Position numbers and translations under genes: made by a program. Positions 16,448 through 25,172 of a DNA stretch of 64,000 nucleotides are shown one piece after another (positions within the stretch are counted from its first letter, which is position 1; every line of letters begins with the position of its first letter). The stretch is from Bacillota bacterium. GTDB lineage: Bacteria > Bacillota > Clostridia > Christensenellales > Aristaeellaceae. The notes beneath the pieces were generated by a model, which saw only the letters and a program-made list of their open reading frames with translations, was not told the origin of the DNA and did not search any database. The stretch lies in NCBI GenBank assembly GCA_023413135.1, contig JAEZQK010000060.1, positions 124,001 to 188,000 of the forward strand. Reading direction: 5' to 3'.

Positions 16448-16959
16448 ACATCCCTCCCGGCAAGGAATGATTGCTTCATCTCTTCGTATCCGTTCAGCTC
16501 CCGGGCAAGCAAAAGCAAAAACGCCCGATGCTTGTCCTCCTGCAAAAGATGCTTCGCCGCCGCAAGTACAGCGCTTATAAATTCGGTTTTCAGACCCTTT
16601 CTGCCGCTTTGCATTAACGGGCATACAGGCCAGGCGCGAACATCCATGATGATATTCGCTTTAGCGCTCCCGTCCTCCTGCCCGGATAATCTGATTGCCA
16701 GGGGAAAGATGCGGCAGGCCAAAGGGCGGTTTTCCCTGTCGCATGTTCCGCGGCAGATGAGATGCTTGCCGAGCCTGCCAGGCACGATATCCGCCCAGGA
16801 GCAGCCCTCATAATACCGCTCCTCCTCCGGGAAAAGCAGCATCCCGTCCCCTCCGTCCCCCTGGCAGCAAGCAGCCTGACACCGCTTCCCGCAGTCAAAG
16901 GCAAGGGGTGTTACTCCCAAGAGCAGATCACGCGCCTTTTGTAATCCATCCGCCTCCAT
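16444..16959 (-). CDS. YkgJ-type cysteine-cluster protein
   Basis: A 171-residue protein. Residues 20-85 carry the cysteine pattern CGKRCQAACCQG...CRGTCDRENRPLACRIFPL of the YkgJ/CxxCxxCC family (putative zinc- or iron-chelating domain). The molecular role of the family is not established. The downstream methyltransferase start overlaps this stop, and the upstream MntP-like gene ends 1 nt away, so three genes form one unit. Confidence 0.8.
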   Translation of the reverse strand: MEADGLQKARDLLLGVTPLAFDCGKRCQAACCQGDGGDGMLLFPEEERYYEGCSWADIVPGRLGKHLICRGTCDRENRPLACRIFPLAIRLSGQEDGSAKANIIMDVRAWPVCPLMQSGRKGLKTEFISAVLAAAKHLLQEDKHRAFLLLLARELNGYEEMKQSFLAGRDV

Positions 16960-16960
16960 G

Positions 16961-17536
16961 CTATATCCCCTTTGACAAATGCTCTATCAGTATCCTTGCA
17001 CCAATGATCAACAGAATCGCCCCGCCTGCTATTCCTGCCCGGCGGTGCAGCAAGCCTTTCAGCCTTGCCCCTAATAATACGCCCGGCGTGCACAGCGCAA
17101 ATGTGGTCAGGCCAATCACAAGCCCGTGCTGCACGGCGTACTCACCCGATACCGCCAGGGATACGCCTACCGCCAGCGCATCCATGCTGGTGGCTAAGCC
17201 TAGTAAAAGCAGCCTGCCCCACTTAACAGGGTCGACAGAGCACTCCACCTCGGGACAGTTGTGCAGTTCGTCCCAAATCATGCGTGTCCCGGTAATAAAT
17301 AAAAGCCCGAATGATGCCCAATGATCCAGCATCAAAAGGCATGTACGAAGTCCCCGTCCCGCTATGAGGCCGATGGCCGGCATCACCGCCTGAAACAACC
17401 CGAAGCATGCACCAACCTTCAGCGCATGCCTGAGCTTTGCTTTATTCAGCAGCGCTCCCGTAGCCGCTGCCGCCGCCAAAGCATCCAGCGATACTGCCAG
17501 CGCCGTTGCCATCAGCTCCAAGCCGTCCATATCCAT
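16961..17536 (-). CDS. MntP/YtaF-like membrane protein (putative manganese efflux or sporulation protein)
   Basis: A 191-residue protein with six predicted membrane helices in two related halves. The signatures SLDALAAAAATG (first helix) and ATSMDALAVGVSLA (fourth helix) carry the paired aspartates of the MntP family, which exports Mn2+. YtaF, a sporulation protein of Bacillus, is the same family, so either role is possible. I found no yybP-ykoY manganese riboswitch upstream. A promoter is visible at 17597-17625. Confidence 0.8.
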   Translation of the reverse strand: MDMDGLELMATALAVSLDALAAAAATGALLNKAKLRHALKVGACFGLFQAVMPAIGLIAGRGLRTCLLMLDHWASFGLLFITGTRMIWDELHNCPEVECSVDPVKWGRLLLLGLATSMDALAVGVSLAVSGEYAVQHGLVIGLTTFALCTPGVLLGARLKGLLHRRAGIAGGAILLIIGARILIEHLSKGI

Positions 17537-17596
17537 CCCCCTTCAAAACAAACAAACGGCGGTCGTACACGCCGTCCGTCCAGAAGGGTTATATGC

Positions 17597-17625
17597 ATTT
17601 TATCATAAAAAAAGACGCCTCACAA
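17597..17625 (-). promoter_or_regulatory. Sigma-A promoter for the MntP-YkgJ-methylase unit
   Basis: On the minus strand, TTGTGA (17625-17620), a 17-nt spacer and TAAAAT (17602-17597). It lies in the 144-bp gap after the long Pel-like operon. Confidence 0.5.
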
Positions 17626-17680
17626 CGGGAAAGAGAAGCCGCTTTGCCTCCTTCCTTCTATACGAACCTTCCCACTGCGC

Positions 17681-19060
17681 TTAAGGAATCTCCAACCGGA
17701 ACAGCTCATACCAATTGCCTTGCCGCACCGTATCCATTGCAAGCTCAATCCCTGCATCCCCCGTAACCGGATCAATGATCCCCGCGTAAACCGTGCACAT
17801 TCCCTTGGGGAGCATCGACTGGTCTACAGACAAACTATCAGGAATCACCTTCCCAGGCTGCACATCCTGCAATTTCATATTCAGAGGCAATATTCTTTCA
17901 GCCCCATCGCCGCCTAAAATACGCAGGCTGGGAATCCAGTCGAAGTAAAAAGGTGCGATTCCGTCGTTCACCCATGTGAGGTCAATCTTCACCGAACCGT
18001 CAGCCGTTTGCGATACCGCGCTTTGCGCAATACGAAGGCGGTAACCAATGGTTCGGTTCACCTGGTCCAGCGCTTTTTGATATTCTCCGCCGCGCTTCAC
18101 GTTTACAAAACTCCCCGGGCCAATCCAGCTTGTATGGGAACGTTCAAAAAGGCGCAGTACCTCATTTCGCATGCCGTCCTCCAGCAATTCCGTTTCCTCA
18201 GCGCTCGTAGTCAGCTCGCCGCCGATGGGCGCCTGGCGCCACGCATCCGCCATAGAGGTCAGCGCGTTTTCTTCGTCTGTTTGGTTATATGTGCCGCCCT
18301 TCTCTATCCACGTAAGCCATGTTTCCGTTGATCCTGCCTCCCCGGAAGCATCATTGAACAGCCCCATGTTGTTTCGGGCAGCGATGGTAAAGGGCCGCCG
18401 CATCATCAGCCTGGCTTTGGGGAAAGCGCTCAGGTACGGCGTCACATACAAATCCCTTACGGAAGCAAGCGGCAGCGGATGCAATTTGTCATGTACATGC
18501 CATTCCCCCCAGTGCCCCAGGGAGCCCAGCTCCACATAGGCAATGAACGGGTCCTGCCCGTACCGCTGGCCCAGCGCCGCAATGGCCTTGGCATGGGCCT
18601 TAATCAGAACCTGATTTTCGTAATTCGGGTTGTATCCCCGCCCGTATGAGGTTTTGTATGCTTCGCCGTCTTTTCCCGTTTTCTTCCATAGCCAGTCCGG
18701 GATATCCCTGTGGCTCTTTTTCCCCGGCTGGTCCATGACAAAGCGAAGGATCACATGCTTGCCTTCCAGGCGCCATTTGTCAAAATGATTCGCCTCTTCA
18801 AAGGAATCAAAATCGTATACGCCCTCCACCGGCTCAAAATCCGACCACAGCAAGCCGGCGTACACAAGGGTAAAGGGCTGCTCCCGCTTAGAATCGTCGT
18901 TTGCCCAGGCCGCGTTCCCCATATAGGGATTGATAAGCTCCCTTCCGCTTGCGGGATATGTGACAGCCACCGTGACTGCCGACGCACCCACGAAAGGAGC
19001 CAGCAGCACGGGAATCAGCAGCAAATATACCCACAAGCGCAAGCGGGACATTTGAAGCAC
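17681..19060 (-). CDS. Secreted DUF4832/DUF4874 glycoside-hydrolase-like protein
   Basis: A 459-residue protein with an N-terminal signal sequence (LWVYLLLIPVLLAPFVGASA). An (alpha/beta)8-like domain follows with GNAAWANDD, LLWSDFEPVEGVYDFDSFE, VILRFVMD, and YVELGSLGHWGEWH. The last places an acidic residue in GEWH where GH-A clan hydrolases keep the acid/base. A C-terminal beta domain follows (about 360-459). This matches the DUF4874-DUF4832 architecture. It is the last gene of the Pel-like operon, so it may trim the polymer outside the cell, the job done in Gram-negatives by the hydrolase half of PelA. That role is inferred. ATG 19051 is an alternative start. Confidence 0.75.
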   Translation of the reverse strand: MLQMSRLRLWVYLLLIPVLLAPFVGASAVTVAVTYPASGRELINPYMGNAAWANDDSKREQPFTLVYAGLLWSDFEPVEGVYDFDSFEEANHFDKWRLEGKHVILRFVMDQPGKKSHRDIPDWLWKKTGKDGEAYKTSYGRGYNPNYENQVLIKAHAKAIAALGQRYGQDPFIAYVELGSLGHWGEWHVHDKLHPLPLASVRDLYVTPYLSAFPKARLMMRRPFTIAARNNMGLFNDASGEAGSTETWLTWIEKGGTYNQTDEENALTSMADAWRQAPIGGELTTSAEETELLEDGMRNEVLRLFERSHTSWIGPGSFVNVKRGGEYQKALDQVNRTIGYRLRIAQSAVSQTADGSVKIDLTWVNDGIAPFYFDWIPSLRILGGDGAERILPLNMKLQDVQPGKVIPDSLSVDQSMLPKGMCTVYAGIIDPVTGDAGIELAMDTVRQGNWYELFRLEIP

Positions 19061-19068
19061 CTCACAGA

Positions 19069-19767
19069 CTAATCGATATAGTCACCGTTGTACTGCACCA
19101 GCGTCACATCATTTACTTGGTCCATCATGCGGATCTGATCCAAAAAGCCAAGTCTGCCTTTTTTCACCCGTACCTCTACGGCCATCTCCACGTCCTGCTT
19201 GCGCATGGTTTTCGATTTGATCTTAAACGGATTCGTGCCCAGGGCGCGGCGTATCGCATCATCCATGCCTTCCCCCGTATAGTGAATCAAAAGGATATAC
19301 ATCTCGTCGCGCTGATGCTTTCTCCGGCGCAGGATAAACAGCAGCAGGCTCATAATCACCAGGGCCAAAATAGCGATGTAGAACATGCCTGCTCCAGTTG
19401 CAATCCCTGTGGCCACCGCCATAAACAGGAACATCAAATCCATCGGCTCTTTTACGGCAGTCCTGTACCTGACAATGGATAGCGCGCCTACCATGCCCAG
19501 GGATAGCACCACGTTGGATTGAATGGTAACGATAATCGTGCAGGTCAAAATGGTCATGCCTGCCAGCGATACCGCAAAGGAATGGCTGTACACCACCCCG
19601 GAATATGTTTTGCGGTATAACCAATACAGATAAAGCCCGATGACCAGTGCCAAAAGGATATAAACGACCGCCTTGATGATGGTTTCGGGCGACATGCTTT
19701 GCAGAAATCCGCCGGCTTCCAGCACAGATTTCCTAATGATGTCGTTGAATGTCAGCGCGTTTCCCAT
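19069..19767 (-). CDS. DUF4956 membrane protein
   Basis: A 232-residue protein with three to four membrane helices between residues 30 and 150. The strongly conserved core segment is SLGMVGALSIVRYRTAVKEPMDLMFLFMAVATG. A soluble C-terminal ferredoxin-like part follows (ILLIHYTGEG... to the end). DUF4956 proteins, from my knowledge of the family, are commonly encoded beside VTC-domain and CotH proteins, as here; their function is unknown. The start at 19767 is preceded by GGAGGGG and overlaps the VTC gene by 16 nt. Confidence 0.85.
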   Translation of the reverse strand: MGNALTFNDIIRKSVLEAGGFLQSMSPETIIKAVVYILLALVIGLYLYWLYRKTYSGVVYSHSFAVSLAGMTILTCTIIVTIQSNVVLSLGMVGALSIVRYRTAVKEPMDLMFLFMAVATGIATGAGMFYIAILALVIMSLLLFILRRRKHQRDEMYILLIHYTGEGMDDAIRRALGTNPFKIKSKTMRKQDVEMAVEVRVKKGRLGFLDQIRMMDQVNDVTLVQYNGDYID

Positions 19768-20489
19768 AAAAGCCCCTCCGTACGGTTCTTTTGTTGATCC
19801 CTCACCGCAGCATCGCAGCACAGCACATATTTGGATGCCGCCGTCATAATGCTTGATCTGGGCGGCAGAAGCCTGCGAACGAGTGCAGGCAAAAGGGTGG
19901 TGAATTTCACTTCCATAATCATTTGATCGGCGCGAAGCACCTCCAGGGCCGGAAGCGCACTGTCAAACAAATCAAATGTGCCAAACCCGGCACGCACATG
20001 CTTGTCAAAGGTAATCCGCACATCCCCCGATTCCATCACAAACGGTTCCCGGTCATAATCCACCATCACCCGCGGGCGCATGAGCCTGGATGTGCACTCA
20101 TAGTAGAATTCGCGCTTCAAATTATGCTCGCTCGCTTTTAGGAAGCCGTACTCTCCATCCAGCAAGGCTTTCGTTTCCTTGCGCGTAAGCGGTGCGCTTT
20201 CCTTATGGATGTACTGGCCAAACTTGTTTTTACGCTCCAGCATGATCGTCTGGTCAGAGCAATTGTAAACACGGATGCGGTATTTATGGCGAAGCAGTAT
20301 CCCCATTTCCTTTTCTTCATACGCCGTGTTCCAGTAATCATCAAAGTAGAGGCTTCGAATCCAATATTCGCCGTTTTCTCCGGCGTGCCTGTCCCGGGGG
20401 ATCACGCCCAGCATCCTGGATCTGAGCAATGCCCATTCAGGCTTGTTGATCACGTATTTCAGTTCATGGCGGTAGACGGGAGCATTCAT
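19752..20489 (-). CDS. VTC-domain protein (polyphosphate polymerase family)
   Basis: A 245-residue soluble protein covering one VTC domain: RHELKYVINKPE at the N-terminus, IRSLYFDDYWNTAYEEK, HKYRIRVYN, the ERKNK motif, and a C-terminal LEVLRADQMIMEVKFT strand. In yeast VTC4 the corresponding basic tunnel polymerises polyphosphate from ATP; bacterial single-domain forms are poorly characterised. The basic and acidic tunnel residues (R/K/E in RHELKY, RIR, ERKNK, MEVKF) look intact. It sits between cotH and DUF4956 with overlaps on both sides, so all three are co-translated. Confidence 0.88.
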   Translation of the reverse strand: MNAPVYRHELKYVINKPEWALLRSRMLGVIPRDRHAGENGEYWIRSLYFDDYWNTAYEEKEMGILLRHKYRIRVYNCSDQTIMLERKNKFGQYIHKESAPLTRKETKALLDGEYGFLKASEHNLKREFYYECTSRLMRPRVMVDYDREPFVMESGDVRITFDKHVRAGFGTFDLFDSALPALEVLRADQMIMEVKFTTLLPALVRRLLPPRSSIMTAASKYVLCCDAAVRDQQKNRTEGLLWETR

Positions 20490-22252
20490 TGCGAATTAAT
20501 CACCTGCCCGTCTTTTGTAATAGAGAAGCGGCGCATTCCCTGGTGTACGCCTGTATCGGAGTAGACCTGGTCGAAGGGAATTTGCGTTTTCCCGCTTTCA
20601 TTGGTTGCGGTAACGCGCCAGTAATACGTGCCTTCAGACAAAACAGGGATCTCCGATTGCAACTTTAGCCGCTTGGGTCCTTCAAAAAAAACGATCGTTT
20701 CCGGCCTGAACGACCAGTCGGTTGCAACCTCCACTTTGTAATAAACAAGCTCTCCATCAAGGTCGTACGCGTCGCCCCATGACAGGCGCAGATCTTCCCC
20801 CGTTTTTTCCACATTGTCAAGAAAGAAGGGCATGGGCTTTTCCATGGAATCCAAAAAATATTGATAGGCCCGTTCCGTGTCATTGGGCATGTTTTGATAG
20901 ATCGATTCCAGTTGTTCCAAGGTACATCCAAGATGAATAGTATCCGGCATGCGGTGCGTAAACGTATCCACCACGGTGCGGTATTCCCCGATCAGCTTAG
21001 AAATCCTTGATGGCGTGATGATTTTCCGCAGCTGTTCCACTTTCTCAGCAAGAATCTGCCGGTATATAGGGACGCGGAACATGCGGTTGTACAGTATCAT
21101 CCCCCAGTAATTGGATATGCCCTTCGTCCATTCCGCTTCTGTCCAAGTGTTCTTGAGCAGCTCATCTTCATAATATGCCATCGCGCCATCCCCATCCCAT
21201 AGCAAATAGTACCACTTGTCGCTGTTGACAGGGCTGTAGAGCAAATAGTTTTGAGCGGAGCTGTCCGGGTTGGCCATCAATAAATTGAATGCCAGATAGC
21301 TAGTCAAATTGTCGACATCGAAATATTGCTCGATTACGTTTTCAATAGGGATGGAATAGTCGTTCACCGCATCCAGCATGGCAATAAGCTTTTTATGGTC
21401 TTCGCTGGTTTTGGGTTCCAGCACCTCGCTGAATGCTCTGAGATCATACTGGGGGTCCGTTGCAAGACAAATCTTGTCTTCATAGCGGAAAAACTCGCAC
21501 ATGTTTGCCTTATACAGATTTCCGTTCTGGCTGAGGGAATGGTTGCGCAAATACCGGCCGTTCGGCAGTTCCACCTGCGTATAAAGGCCGTAATCCACAA
21601 ATGCCGTATCAGGCGCTTCCTTGGTTTCATCCTTCAGAAAGACCTGTACAAATTGTGTCCGAAGGCTCGTAAGATCCGGCACATCCTGCAAAAGCCGGAA
21701 AAACAGCATGTTACGCAGCCGGGTTGGATCACCGGGATGCTTGTTCAGCGCAATGGCCTTTTGCCCCCTCCACAAGCCGGCATTATCGAATAGATCGATG
21801 CGGTACGACTTTTGCGGATATCCCGTGCTGGTGCGGCCCCTGACGTTGATGGTCGCATTCGGTCCGGTGGCGTTATAGCCAAGCTCGTAAGGCAGCGGTC
21901 CGTTCTCGTCGCCCACCTGGAAAATGATCTCCGTCTTGATTTCTTCTACGCCTGTCATGCCCTGAAGATTCAAATAGGAATTGACTTCTTCAAACGTGTG
22001 GTTTGTGCCGTCCGCCGCATTCCCTTTTCGCACCGTGATATAATAATAGACGAGCGAGGCGGGATCATATGCCGCATATAAGGACGGATCATCCTTTAAA
22101 GGCAGGTCACTTACGTCCTGCACGCCTGCCTTTGCTACCGGTTTTGCTTCTTGACCGGATGTAGTTTCCACGGCGGTCTCCATCATGCATCCGCCAAGCG
22201 AAAGGCAAAGTGCCATCACAAGCACAAATAAAAGAACACGGGGACACTTCAT
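20486..22252 (-). CDS. CotH-kinase family lipoprotein
   Basis: A 588-residue protein. The N-terminus has a lipoprotein signal with lipobox LGGC (residues ~19-22). The CotH kinase domain (about 95-430) shows KSYRIDLF, ALNKHPGDPTRLRN, and the catalytic-loop and metal-site pattern NPDSSAQNYLLY ... LLWDGDGAM. Spore-coat CotH phosphorylates proteins on serine with an atypical kinase fold. The C-terminus has a fibronectin-like beta domain (LRLSWGDAYDLDGELVYYKVEVA). As an extracytoplasmic lipoprotein in a polysaccharide operon its substrate may be a protein or the glycan itself, which is open. It overlaps both neighbours by 4 nt. Confidence 0.87.
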   Translation of the reverse strand: MKCPRVLLFVLVMALCLSLGGCMMETAVETTSGQEAKPVAKAGVQDVSDLPLKDDPSLYAAYDPASLVYYYITVRKGNAADGTNHTFEEVNSYLNLQGMTGVEEIKTEIIFQVGDENGPLPYELGYNATGPNATINVRGRTSTGYPQKSYRIDLFDNAGLWRGQKAIALNKHPGDPTRLRNMLFFRLLQDVPDLTSLRTQFVQVFLKDETKEAPDTAFVDYGLYTQVELPNGRYLRNHSLSQNGNLYKANMCEFFRYEDKICLATDPQYDLRAFSEVLEPKTSEDHKKLIAMLDAVNDYSIPIENVIEQYFDVDNLTSYLAFNLLMANPDSSAQNYLLYSPVNSDKWYYLLWDGDGAMAYYEDELLKNTWTEAEWTKGISNYWGMILYNRMFRVPIYRQILAEKVEQLRKIITPSRISKLIGEYRTVVDTFTHRMPDTIHLGCTLEQLESIYQNMPNDTERAYQYFLDSMEKPMPFFLDNVEKTGEDLRLSWGDAYDLDGELVYYKVEVATDWSFRPETIVFFEGPKRLKLQSEIPVLSEGTYYWRVTATNESGKTQIPFDQVYSDTGVHQGMRRFSITKDGQVINSQ

Positions 22253-23739
22253 ACGTTTATCCCATTCTCCTTTCGAGTGAAGGCTGCTGCTTTGCCCGAT
22301 GCATCACGATTGTCCAGGCGGTTTGCAAATCTTGTCCACCCGTCCGGCTTTTGCTGCTTAAGCACAGGCTGTCCGCAAAACACGTAGTAGTCTATCTTCC
22401 GGACATAGGTCATCAGCCTGAGCAGCCCCACAACATACATGGCTGCTCCGGCGATCGTCAGCCCAAGGCCATAATATAACGACGAGCCGTGCATCGTGTA
22501 TACGGTAATCCCAAGATTCACAGTAAAAAACACAAGGCTTGTCATAAGCGCCCCCTTGCGGTCGTTAAAGTACAATTGTAATAGCATCAGGCTGTTTCCA
22601 ACGGCATATGCGCTGTACCCCACGCACATCATTTGGAACATGCCGATCATCTCGCGGGTAAAGCCGATGGTCTCCAGAAAATAGCGCATCAGCACGGAAT
22701 AGGCCACCATAAAAAAGACCTGTACCTGCGCCAGCTTGAATATTTCCTGCTGCAGCACCGCGACCATATCGGCCCTGGCCAAATGAAGCTCGGAAAGCGT
22801 TCCACCGTCTGTAACGGCGGAAAAATAACGCTTGTATTTTTGATAGAAATTGACCTCCACGGATACTACGAAATTGATATTTGCAGGGATCGTCACCAGA
22901 AAGGCAAAAAAGGCGGCTGCATCATGGGCCGGCGCATGGCGGAACAGTCCGGCAACCGTCTCCCCATACGGTCCAAACCACATCACCACCAAATGCACAA
23001 ACGCTCCCGCCATGCTGAATATCCCGATCCATATAAGGTCGGGGGTTTTATTAAGCCATCCCAAGAAGGCAAACAGGCTCCCCTCTCCCGTTGGAAAATA
23101 CATGAGGAGCACGCGGGTAAAGCCAATCATCATCACGCCATAGCCGCATACCAAGGCGGCCATCAACGCCGTTAATACGGGAATATTCAGGGAGAGCAGC
23201 AGCCACCCAAGCAGCAGCGCCGTCAATACTCCCAGAAAAAATACACGGAGTATCCGCCTGTAATCCTTGGCTGCCGTGATATAAGCCATCTGCAGCCAGA
23301 TGACGATCAATTCCATAAAGAGAGCCCAATTCAAGAACCTGTCCAGGAAGGGAACGGCCTTTGCATAAGACAAAAACAGGCCATAGGCCAGCCCGCCCGG
23401 CACCATCAGCAATATGGAGCCGCCAAACAGCGAAGGTATCACGCGCTCAGGTGTCTCGGTGAAAAGCTGGTCTGCCACGAACCTGGACAAAAGCATTTGC
23501 CAGACCGAGCTTAACAGCAGCGAGCCGATCAATGCATATACCATCATGGCAATCAATGTCTCGCTGTCCCTGTCCGTAGCGCCATACAGCTTTGCCAGCC
23601 TTTGTATGCCCAGCAGCAGTACGACCGCAAGCAGCATCGTACCGGAACAGACGATGCTCGCATAGGCATAGGCCCGCACTTTCCGGATGGCTCCCCGGCC
23701 CACAAACAGCTTCTTCAATTCAAAACCAATGCCTGCCAT
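22249..23739 (-). CDS. pelG: PelG-type polysaccharide transporter
   Basis: A 496-residue membrane protein starting MAGIGFELKKLF, the hallmark N-terminus of PelG. About twelve membrane helices make up a MOP/MATE-like flippase fold. PelG translocates the growing Pel polymer across the cytoplasmic membrane with PelF, PelD and PelE. I place the start at ATG 23739; a GTG 15 nt upstream overlaps pelF but lacks a ribosome binding site, whereas AAAGGTGG precedes 23739. The EVNFYQKYKRYFSAV segment is also family-like. It is directly downstream of pelF with a 2-nt gap. Confidence 0.92.
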   Translation of the reverse strand: MAGIGFELKKLFVGRGAIRKVRAYAYASIVCSGTMLLAVVLLLGIQRLAKLYGATDRDSETLIAMMVYALIGSLLLSSVWQMLLSRFVADQLFTETPERVIPSLFGGSILLMVPGGLAYGLFLSYAKAVPFLDRFLNWALFMELIVIWLQMAYITAAKDYRRILRVFFLGVLTALLLGWLLLSLNIPVLTALMAALVCGYGVMMIGFTRVLLMYFPTGEGSLFAFLGWLNKTPDLIWIGIFSMAGAFVHLVVMWFGPYGETVAGLFRHAPAHDAAAFFAFLVTIPANINFVVSVEVNFYQKYKRYFSAVTDGGTLSELHLARADMVAVLQQEIFKLAQVQVFFMVAYSVLMRYFLETIGFTREMIGMFQMMCVGYSAYAVGNSLMLLQLYFNDRKGALMTSLVFFTVNLGITVYTMHGSSLYYGLGLTIAGAAMYVVGLLRLMTYVRKIDYYVFCGQPVLKQQKPDGWTRFANRLDNRDASGKAAAFTRKENGINV

Positions 23740-23741
23740 GG

Positions 23742-25172
23742 CTACGCATTCCACCTTTGTCTTGATGCTACTTTCGCGTCGTCATAAACCTTTGTATACT
23801 TTTTCAGCATCTGCTCATAGCCATATAGCGCCGTGACCCGCTTTTGCCCGTTGGCCCCCATCTTAAGCCTGAGCGGAGCATTATTGCATAAGGTCAGCAT
23901 CGCATCGGCCAAAGCGCTTTGGTGCATGACGGGCACGCATATCCCGGCCTTCCCGTAAGTATCGTTCACGCCCTCCAGCAGCTCGCGGCAGCAGCCGACA
24001 TCCGTGGCCACAACAGCCCTGCCTGACGCCATCGCCTCCAGCACGGCAAGCGGCTGTCCTTCGGAAATGCTCGTGAGCAGCGTAAAGTCAATTTTTTCAA
24101 GATAGGCCTTCACATCCACCCGGCCTGTGAAGACAACGTGCTCAAGCTCCAAATCACGCATCAAAAGCAAGCATTCTTCATAGTAGTCCTCATCCTCATC
24201 CTTGGGGCCCAAAATGTGCAGCCGTACGTGATCCCTTTGGGCACAAACCAAAGAAAAAGCGTACAGCATGGTCTTGATATCCTTGATCGGCACAATGCGA
24301 ACCACGGCACCGATGTCAACCCAATCATCCTCCTCCTTTTGCCGGATGATCGCAAACCGCTCCGCATGCACGCCGTTGCTGATCACCTTGCACTTGTCAT
24401 TTGGGCAGCCGATCTCCTGCTGGATCAGGCTTGCCCTGTGGAAAAGCGATGTCACGCAGTCCGCCGCGTCGTAGGCGCAGCGCGTAAACATGTAAAACAT
24501 GTTGATCCACAAGTCTTTGAAATGCGGCGGCACCCAGTCGGTCCGAAGGATTTCTTCCTCCCGCTCCCGGGTGTAAATCCCATGCTCCGTCAGCACAAAC
24601 GGCTTTTTGTACCTGGCTGCCGCCATGGCACCCAGCACCCCGGCATACCCCGCCGATACGGAATGATACAAGTCTGCCTCCGGCAGCGTGCCGCCGAGCA
24701 AGTACAAAAGAGGCAGAAACATGGACCGGATCGTCCAGAAATAGTCCGTAAAGCCCACATAGGGATAATCCTCCGCGCAAATCTCCTGAAGCAGCTTCAA
24801 AAAATCCTGGCTCAAGAGAAATCCCAGGCTCTTTTTCCGGTCATGGCCAAACATGCTGAAGATCGTCTGCCAATCGGAGGCCTGGCAACTGAGCAGCGCA
24901 CAGATGGCCGCCTTCTGCGTATCGTCAAGACGGTAGGGCCTGAGCCTGCGTTTCATCGGTTCGTTAAGAACCGCGTCCAGGTATTCATCCTGTATGGCCA
25001 CAATATTGGCGGGGGTCGTATACATATAATGGCCCCGCTGCTTTTCCTGCGCGGCAACAGCCCAGATGACGAACTCGTGCTGGGGCATGTGGAGGATCAA
25101 TTCCTGCAGCCAGGAAGATACGCCGCCGGCCACAAAGGGATAGCTTCCCTCGCAAATCACGCAGATCCTCAT
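23742..25172 (-). CDS. pelF: PelF-type glycosyltransferase (GT4)
   Basis: A 476-residue cytosolic glycosyltransferase beginning MRICVICEGSYPFVAGGVSSW, the conserved PelF start with the glycine-rich donor loop. The GT-B C-terminal half has the GT4 EX7E motif in ISEGQPLAVLEAMASG (about residue 375). PelF polymerises the Pel backbone, GalNAc-rich in Pseudomonas, from a UDP-sugar; the sugar used here is not known. It overlaps the DUF2194 gene by 4 nt and is followed at once by pelG. Confidence 0.93.
   Translation of the reverse strand: MRICVICEGSYPFVAGGVSSWLQELILHMPQHEFVIWAVAAQEKQRGHYMYTTPANIVAIQDEYLDAVLNEPMKRRLRPYRLDDTQKAAICALLSCQASDWQTIFSMFGHDRKKSLGFLLSQDFLKLLQEICAEDYPYVGFTDYFWTIRSMFLPLLYLLGGTLPEADLYHSVSAGYAGVLGAMAAARYKKPFVLTEHGIYTREREEEILRTDWVPPHFKDLWINMFYMFTRCAYDAADCVTSLFHRASLIQQEIGCPNDKCKVISNGVHAERFAIIRQKEEDDWVDIGAVVRIVPIKDIKTMLYAFSLVCAQRDHVRLHILGPKDEDEDYYEECLLLMRDLELEHVVFTGRVDVKAYLEKIDFTLLTSISEGQPLAVLEAMASGRAVVATDVGCCRELLEGVNDTYGKAGICVPVMHQSALADAMLTLCNNAPLRLKMGANGQKRVTALYGYEQMLKKYTKVYDDAKVASRQRWNA

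Noticed and set aside
17537..17680. Possible manganese (yybP-ykoY) riboswitch before the MntP-like gene
   Set aside because: The 144-bp gap shows no yybP-ykoY conserved loops.
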